Assembly: GCA_964611095.1 (NCBI GenBank)
Contig: CAZSWJ010000029.1
Location: 1-9,061, forward strand
DNA from: CAZKJL01 sp964611095
Lineage (GTDB): Bacteria > Patescibacteriota > Gracilibacteria > Peribacterales > Peribacteraceae
Length of the DNA: 9,061 nucleotides
Reading direction: 5' to 3'
Position numbers and translations under genes: made by a program. Below the pieces are notes generated by a model, which had not been told where the DNA came from, did no database searches, and saw only the letters and a program-made list of their open reading frames with translations. Shown here piece after piece: positions 5,643 through 9,061 of this stretch. Each line of letters starts with the position of its first letter. Positions within the stretch are counted from its first letter, which is position 1.

Positions 5643-6932
5643 CTACGCTGCGATGGCTTGTTTAAACTGTTCCCCGCGGTCTTCGAAGTTCTTGAAGTGT
5701 CCGTAACTGGGTGAGGCGGGGGAGAGGAGGACGATCGAGGTGCGGGTAGCGGTTGGCGGGTAGCGGGTAGATTTTGCCGCTTTCACCGCATCCTGCATCG
5801 TCGGAGCATTTACGAATTCCACCTCTGCACCTTCATTTTCGATCGCTTTCCGAATCGTCGTACCGCTGTCGGGGAGCAGGATCACCGTTTTCACACGCGA
5901 GGTCTTGATGCGCTTTGCGAGCGGCGCGAAGTCGTAGCCCCGGTCCTGGCCGCCCACGATGATCGTCTGCACGGAGTCCCCGAGCGCATCGAGTGCGGCG
6001 ATCGCAGATTCGGGAGTCGTGGAGATGGAATCGTTGATCCATTCCGTGCCGTTTTTCACGGCGACGGACTCCAGTCGGTGGGGAAGTCCCTTGAACGCTT
6101 TGATGGCGGCGACCGCCACGTCTTCTTCCACGGCGAAGTATCGCGTCACCTTGAGTGCCGCGGCGATGTTGCCGAGGTTGTGCGCTCCTTTCAGATTGAT
6201 CTCGTCCAGTTTCACCGGAGCATCGTCGTGCGAGAAGTGCGTCTTCACGCCCATGCTTTCGTCGGCGATCTGCCTCGCCTCGGGGGAGGCGCCGTGGAAA
6301 ATGACGATGTCGCCGGCTTTCTGGAAGCGAGCGATGCGCTTCTTGGCTTCCAAATAGTCGGTGAGCGAGCCGTGGTAATCCAGGTGCTCCGGGAAGAACG
6401 ACGTCACGACCGCGATTTGAGGGCTCGATGTCAGTTCCATGAGTTGATAACTGCTCAACTCATGAACAAAAATTGTATTCGAATCGGCATCGGCAACGTG
6501 CGCGATGGCCGGCTCTCCGATGTTCCCCACGAGGAACACTTTGCGACCGTCCCTCTTCAAAATCTCGTAGATCAACGATGAAGTGGTGCTTTTTCCTTTC
6601 GATCCCGTCACACCGACGACCGTGGCACCGCTGCCTGCGATCGTGTCCAAGAAAATCTGCGTCGAAGACGTGACGTTTGTAAGCTTGAAGGGGGAAAGTT
6701 CCTTCGGCGGAATGCCGGGAGATTTGATGAAGACATCAAAGTCACCGAGTTTTTCCAAATACGTCGGACCCGTGATGAGCGGGTGGCGGGCAGCGGGTAG
6801 ATTTTCGTTTTTGTCGGCAATCGTGATGCTGCAGTCAGGCGCGTGTTTTTCAAGTGCCTCAGCCATCGCACGTCCTTCCCGACCGTAGCCGAGGATGCAG
6901 ACCTTCTTGCCGTTGAGGTCCTGAATGCGCAT
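5643..6932 (-). CDS. murD2: MurD2: UDP-MurNAc-L-alanine:L-glutamate ligase
   Basis: Cytosolic Mur ligase, 429 residues, close to MurD length. The N-terminal domain has GYGREG (15-20) and SPGI (71-74). The central ATPase domain has GVTGSKGKST (107-116), GNIGEP, HELSSYQL (157-164), PEHLDYH (181-187), the probable carbamylated lysine in AKKRI (K197) and HNLGN (251-255). The C-terminal domain has GLPHRLE (282-288), WINDSISTTPES (298-309) and LLSPASPSYGHFKNFEDRG (402-420). Canonical MurD has DSKATN where this protein has DSISTTP, in the region contacting glutamate. That change, plus the adjacent murL, supports the MurD2 call (L-Glu rather than D-Glu addition). The start ATG overlaps the murL stop as TAATG, suggesting translational coupling; a CATACT 9 nt upstream is a weak possible internal promoter. 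Two stretches (residues 44-52 and 387-398) are encoded by copies of a heptamer repeat. A plain MurD cannot be fully excluded. Confidence 0.9.
   Translation of the reverse strand: MRIQDLNGKKVCILGYGREGRAMAEALEKHAPDCSITIADKNENLPAARHPLITGPTYLEKLGDFDVFIKSPGIPPKELSPFKLTNVTSSTQIFLDTIAGSGATVVGVTGSKGKSTTSSLIYEILKRDGRKVFLVGNIGEPAIAHVADADSNTIFVHELSSYQLMELTSSPQIAVVTSFFPEHLDYHGSLTDYLEAKKRIARFQKAGDIVIFHGASPEARQIADESMGVKTHFSHDDAPVKLDEINLKGAHNLGNIAAALKVTRYFAVEEDVAVAAIKAFKGLPHRLESVAVKNGTEWINDSISTTPESAIAALDALGDSVQTIIVGGQDRGYDFAPLAKRIKTSRVKTVILLPDSGTTIRKAIENEGAEVEFVNAPTMQDAVKAAKSTRYPPTATRTSIVLLSPASPSYGHFKNFEDRGEQFKQAIAA
5741..5775 (+). repeat. Heptamer repeat, copy B (inside murD2)
   Basis: On the plus strand: TGCGGGT, AGCGGTT, GGCGGGT, AGCGGGT, then AGATTTT. 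The last 22 nt differ from the matching part of copy C (6784-6805) at a single base. On the coding strand it specifies residues 387-398 of MurD2 (KSTRYPPTATRT), just before the conserved IVLLSPASPSYG strand. Confidence 0.75.
6778..6805 (+). repeat. Heptamer repeat, copy C (inside murD2)
   Basis: On the plus strand: AGCGGGT, GGCGGGC, AGCGGGT, then AGATTTT. On the coding strand it specifies residues 44-52 of MurD2 (NLPAARHPL), in a different reading frame from copy B. Its first 16 nt are identical to intergenic copy A. Confidence 0.75.
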
Positions 6933-8302
6933 TACGCTTGTAGTATGAACGGTTGCAGGAATTCGGGGATGAAGTGCTCGCCCGTGGGCTTCATCGCCGT
7001 TTCGATGAGCGCGTCCCCGTCGCTGATGCCCGGCAGCACGTCGTGCACGAACATCTTCATCGCAACCGTGCCGTTCAAGTCACCACGCTTGTGGGCGAGC
7101 AGGAATGCGGCCTTGGTTTCGTCGGGAGTGCCCACACATTCGAACGGTTTGAACTTTTCGAGCCCCAGGAGTTCGCGGTACAGAGGGAGCAAGGCATCGC
7201 TCTCGTAGAAGTTGCCGCCGAACATCGTGAGCAGTTCTTTCTTGGGAAGGAACGCGGCCATGCACGTGAAGACGAACGCGCACTTGGGACACGAGCCGCA
7301 CCAACGGGTGTCGCTGCGCTCTTCTTCCAAAATCTTCCAGTTCTTGTTGCAGCTCGTCGTGCGTTCGAAGTACTGCGGATAGCGCGTGAAGATCTCGGCG
7401 ATCTTCAGTTCCGAGAGGGGACGGAGCGCGCTGAAGTAGTCGACCTCGGTGCGCACGGTGTCTTTGAGATAGCGGCGCAGCATGCGCTCGAACTCCACGG
7501 ACTTGCTCCACTGATGATTGATGACGGCGCCCTTGTACTCCACGTTTCCTTCGTTGGCGCTGCGTTCGTTGCTCATGGCGACGGCGTCGAAGTCGTAGAG
7601 CAGCGCCATGAGCGATGCGAGGATCGACAGGTACGCGGTGATCGGCACGTGACCGTTGAGCGCGCCTTCTTTGTTGAGGTCGAACAGGTTCCCCGAGAGC
7701 ATGCGGCGCACGGTCATCATGGGCATGCCCGAGGCGTGCGAGAGTTCATCGATGATAGGATGGGGCTCCATGCGAAGGAGCGTCACGTTGGCGCCGGATT
7801 TGCGCAGGAGTTCCACGGTGGCCATGGAGTCTTTGCCGCCGCCGATGGGCACCAGAATGCGCGGCGTCGTCGATTTCTTGGCCGAGCGGAGCGTCATGGC
7901 GGGGAGTTTCTCGGGGTTCGGCGGCTCTTTGTTCTTCACGACGGGGAACTTCACGATGCCGCGGAAGTCGATGTTGTTCTGGTAGAAAAATTCACCCAAA
8001 CCTTTCTCGTACACCGTGTTCCAGAATTTCGTCTCGGCCAAATTGAGCGGGCCGGAATCCACTTTGATGGTGCGCGGCAGGCACGTCTTGAAGTAGCTGA
8101 TGCCACCGATGATGTGGAGCGCGAACAGCAGGCGTTCGATCTGCCAGTAGTGTTTGTTGAGACGCTCGTCGTCCACGCCTTCGGGCAGAAGAATCGTCTC
8201 CTCGAAATATTCGTCATCGTCCAACATGTAGCGGAGCGAGATTTTGCCGGCGTGATGGTTCCACGAGTAACTGGAGAACCGAAAGGTCGAATACGATTTC
8301 AT
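6932..8302 (-). CDS. murL: MurL: UDP-MurNAc-L-Ala-L-Glu epimerase
   Basis: ATP-dependent cytosolic epimerase that turns the terminal L-Glu of UDP-MurNAc-L-Ala-L-Glu into D-Glu, a route established in Xanthomonas oryzae. At 456 residues it is close to family size. The N-terminal part (1-145) is a family-specific domain with YWQIERLLFALHIIGG (52-67). The ATP-binding PP-loop is VPIGGGKDSMATVELL (151-166, K157 and D158 in the loop). Further blocks are MEPHPI (178-183), GHVPITAYLSILASLMALL (217-235), SNERSANEGN (244-253), HQWSKS.EFE (263-272) and a cysteine cluster, C318 then WCGSCPKCAFVF (C335, C338, C341). The C-terminal region has FGGNFY (361-366). The start is ATG 8302, behind a TATGAT box 8 nt upstream. 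It is followed without a gap by murD2, which makes its substrate. This family is often misannotated as hypothetical or endonuclease-domain protein. Confidence 0.92.
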   Translation of the reverse strand: MKSYSTFRFSSYSWNHHAGKISLRYMLDDDEYFEETILLPEGVDDERLNKHYWQIERLLFALHIIGGISYFKTCLPRTIKVDSGPLNLAETKFWNTVYEKGLGEFFYQNNIDFRGIVKFPVVKNKEPPNPEKLPAMTLRSAKKSTTPRILVPIGGGKDSMATVELLRKSGANVTLLRMEPHPIIDELSHASGMPMMTVRRMLSGNLFDLNKEGALNGHVPITAYLSILASLMALLYDFDAVAMSNERSANEGNVEYKGAVINHQWSKSVEFERMLRRYLKDTVRTEVDYFSALRPLSELKIAEIFTRYPQYFERTTSCNKNWKILEEERSDTRWCGSCPKCAFVFTCMAAFLPKKELLTMFGGNFYESDALLPLYRELLGLEKFKPFECVGTPDETKAAFLLAHKRGDLNGTVAMKMFVHDVLPGISDGDALIETAMKPTGEHFIPEFLQPFILQA

Positions 8303-8310
8303 GAGTGCCC

Positions 8311-8316
8311 ATCATA
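8311..8316 (-). promoter_or_regulatory. -10 box (TATGAT) of murL-murD2, leaderless type
   Basis: Minus strand TATGAT followed by GGGCACTC and the ATG at 8302. The 8-nt spacing predicts a leader of 0-2 nt. It lies in the 42-nt gap after the methyltransferase stop codon. No -35 match is seen. Confidence 0.5.
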
Positions 8317-8344
8317 CCGTATTTTTGCTCTCCGCATGGCCTTT

Positions 8345-9007
8345 TTAAGCCGTTTTCCGAAGCCACGCACAGTTGCCGTCAAGATGCAGCAGGTCGAGTT
8401 TTTTCTCACTGACGTACGCTCGTGCACGTTCTTCCGATGCTTCGTCAAAGAGTTCGTCGCGCAGTGTCACGATGAGAACGCCGTCCGCATCGAGCACTCC
8501 GATCATCTCGTCCATGATCTTGTCGCAGAGTTTGGCATCATGTTCGAACGGACTGTTCGGAGCGTTGAAAATATTGAAGCACGCGATGATGTCGTATCGC
8601 GGTTCGAGTGACGTCATCCAATCGCGCTTCGTCAGATCCGAAACACGGTGGTCGTAGGTTGCCTTGGGATTCGTTCGAATATCGATGCCCGTAACATCGG
8701 CTCCGAGTTTGGTGAGCATTTCAGCGAAGAACGGGGGATAGCGGTCGCGGAAGCTTTTTCCGAGTACGTACGGTTCCGTGGATCCGCAGCCGACGTCGAG
8801 GACCTGTTTTTTCTTCACTTCGCCCAGTGCCGCAACGGCGTGCACCTCGCGCATATTGGCGACGTTGAAATCGACCTTTCCCCACATCGCATCGACCGTC
8901 GAAAAGAAAAGTTTTTGCGCTTCCAGAAATTTCGGTTCACGGAAAAGCATCGCGGGATCGGAGCGTTCGTTGATGCGCCGCAGGTAATCGAGATCGATGG
9001 ATATCAT
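8345..9007 (-). CDS. Class I SAM-dependent methyltransferase
   Basis: A 220-residue probable methyltransferase; substrate unknown. The Rossmann SAM-binding fold is visible: motif I KQVLDVGCGSTEPYVLG (67-83), the acidic end of strand 2 in GADVTGIDIR (102-111, D109 likely binding the ribose), an acidic step at VSDL (122-125), YDIIACFNIFN (138-148) at the motif IV position, and DGVLIVTLRD (175-184) as strand 5. Residues 1-60 are a helical N-terminal cap. NIFNAPNSPFEHD suggests a non-standard, perhaps small-molecule or lipid substrate; it lacks the NPPY motif of N6-adenine or tRNA base methyltransferases. The ATG at 9007 begins 2 nt after the CCA end of the upstream tRNA and has no ribosome binding site, so both are probably on one transcript. 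An alternative start at M20 (minus strand 8950) would leave the catalytic core intact. Confidence 0.82.
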   Translation of the reverse strand: MISIDLDYLRRINERSDPAMLFREPKFLEAQKLFFSTVDAMWGKVDFNVANMREVHAVAALGEVKKKQVLDVGCGSTEPYVLGKSFRDRYPPFFAEMLTKLGADVTGIDIRTNPKATYDHRVSDLTKRDWMTSLEPRYDIIACFNIFNAPNSPFEHDAKLCDKIMDEMIGVLDADGVLIVTLRDELFDEASEERARAYVSEKKLDLLHLDGNCAWLRKTA

Positions 9008-9009
9008 GA

Positions 9010-9061
9010 TGGTGCCGAAGGAGGGAATCGAACCCTCACACCTTGCGGTACACGATTTTGA
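9010..9061 (-). tRNA. tRNA-Leu(CAA), partial (5' half outside window)
   Basis: From the window edge the minus strand reads U33, anticodon CAA (9060-9058), A37, A38, the 3' anticodon stem UCGUG, a long class II variable arm with the hairpin ACC-GCAA-GGT, the T stem-loop GAGGG-TTCGATT-CCCTC, the 3' acceptor strand CTTCGGC, discriminator A and an encoded CCA (9012-9010). The long variable arm, A73 and CAA anticodon identify leucine (decoding UUG). The acceptor and anticodon loop match those of typical bacterial tRNA-Leu(CAA). The D arm and 5' acceptor strand lie beyond 9061, so pairing cannot be completed here. Confidence 0.88.

Noticed and set aside
6953..8611. Plus-strand open frame of 552 codons opposite murL and the methyltransferase
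   Set aside because: It matches no family, is biased to Glu/Val/His/Arg, and lies wholly antisense to well-supported genes.
8648..9061. Plus-strand frame ending AEGGNRTLTPCGTRF
   Set aside because: This tail is a translation of the complement of the tRNA-Leu gene, a well-known false protein ending in databases; the rest is antisense to the methyltransferase.
1..9061. CRISPR array, insertion sequence, prophage or defence island
   Set aside because: No direct repeats with regular spacers, no transposase or integrase frames, and no inverted-repeat boundaries were seen; the gene content is housekeeping and envelope.

Overview
This window reads as part of a bacterial chromosome, with short gaps and no mobile element. 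The best guess is a Patescibacteria/CPR bacterium, perhaps Peregrinibacteria-like. This rests on the archaeal-type PEP carboxylase, the MurL/MurD2 route for D-glutamate, small membrane proteins of types common in CPR and DPANN, and a near-total lack of Shine-Dalgarno starts. TGA is used as a stop codon (PEP carboxylase), so the Gracilibacteria-type recoding does not apply. The taxonomic call is an inference.

Left third (1-2800): envelope and metal/thiol genes. A secreted helical protein (minus strand) runs off the left edge. Next come a DoxX-like four-helix membrane protein (minus) and, divergent from it, a His- and Cys-rich lipoprotein (plus). A TauE/SafE (DsbD_2-like) transporter fused to a C-terminal cupredoxin domain (minus) converges on the lipoprotein. 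Their motifs suggest copper or thiol handling at the cell surface.

Middle (2872-5610): an archaeal-type PEP carboxylase and, 76 nt downstream, grpE (both plus). The grpE stop codon overlaps the stop of a convergent gene for a small membrane protein that resembles the DedA/VTT family (minus).

Right half (5643-9061), all minus strand. In transcription order: the 3' half of a tRNA-Leu(CAA), a class I SAM methyltransferase starting 2 nt after the tRNA CCA end, then murL and murD2 joined by a TAATG stop/start overlap. MurD2 adds L-Glu to UDP-MurNAc-L-Ala and MurL epimerises that glutamate to D-Glu, replacing the usual glutamate racemase plus MurD route.

Two patterns run through the window. First, five genes have a -10-like hexamer (often extended by TGn) ending 6-8 nt before the ATG, so their mRNAs should be leaderless or nearly so. 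A sixth begins directly behind a tRNA. Second, a small G-rich heptamer repeat (RGCGGGY units, followed by AGATTTT in two copies) occurs three times in the same orientation. Two copies lie inside murD2 and are read there in different frames.
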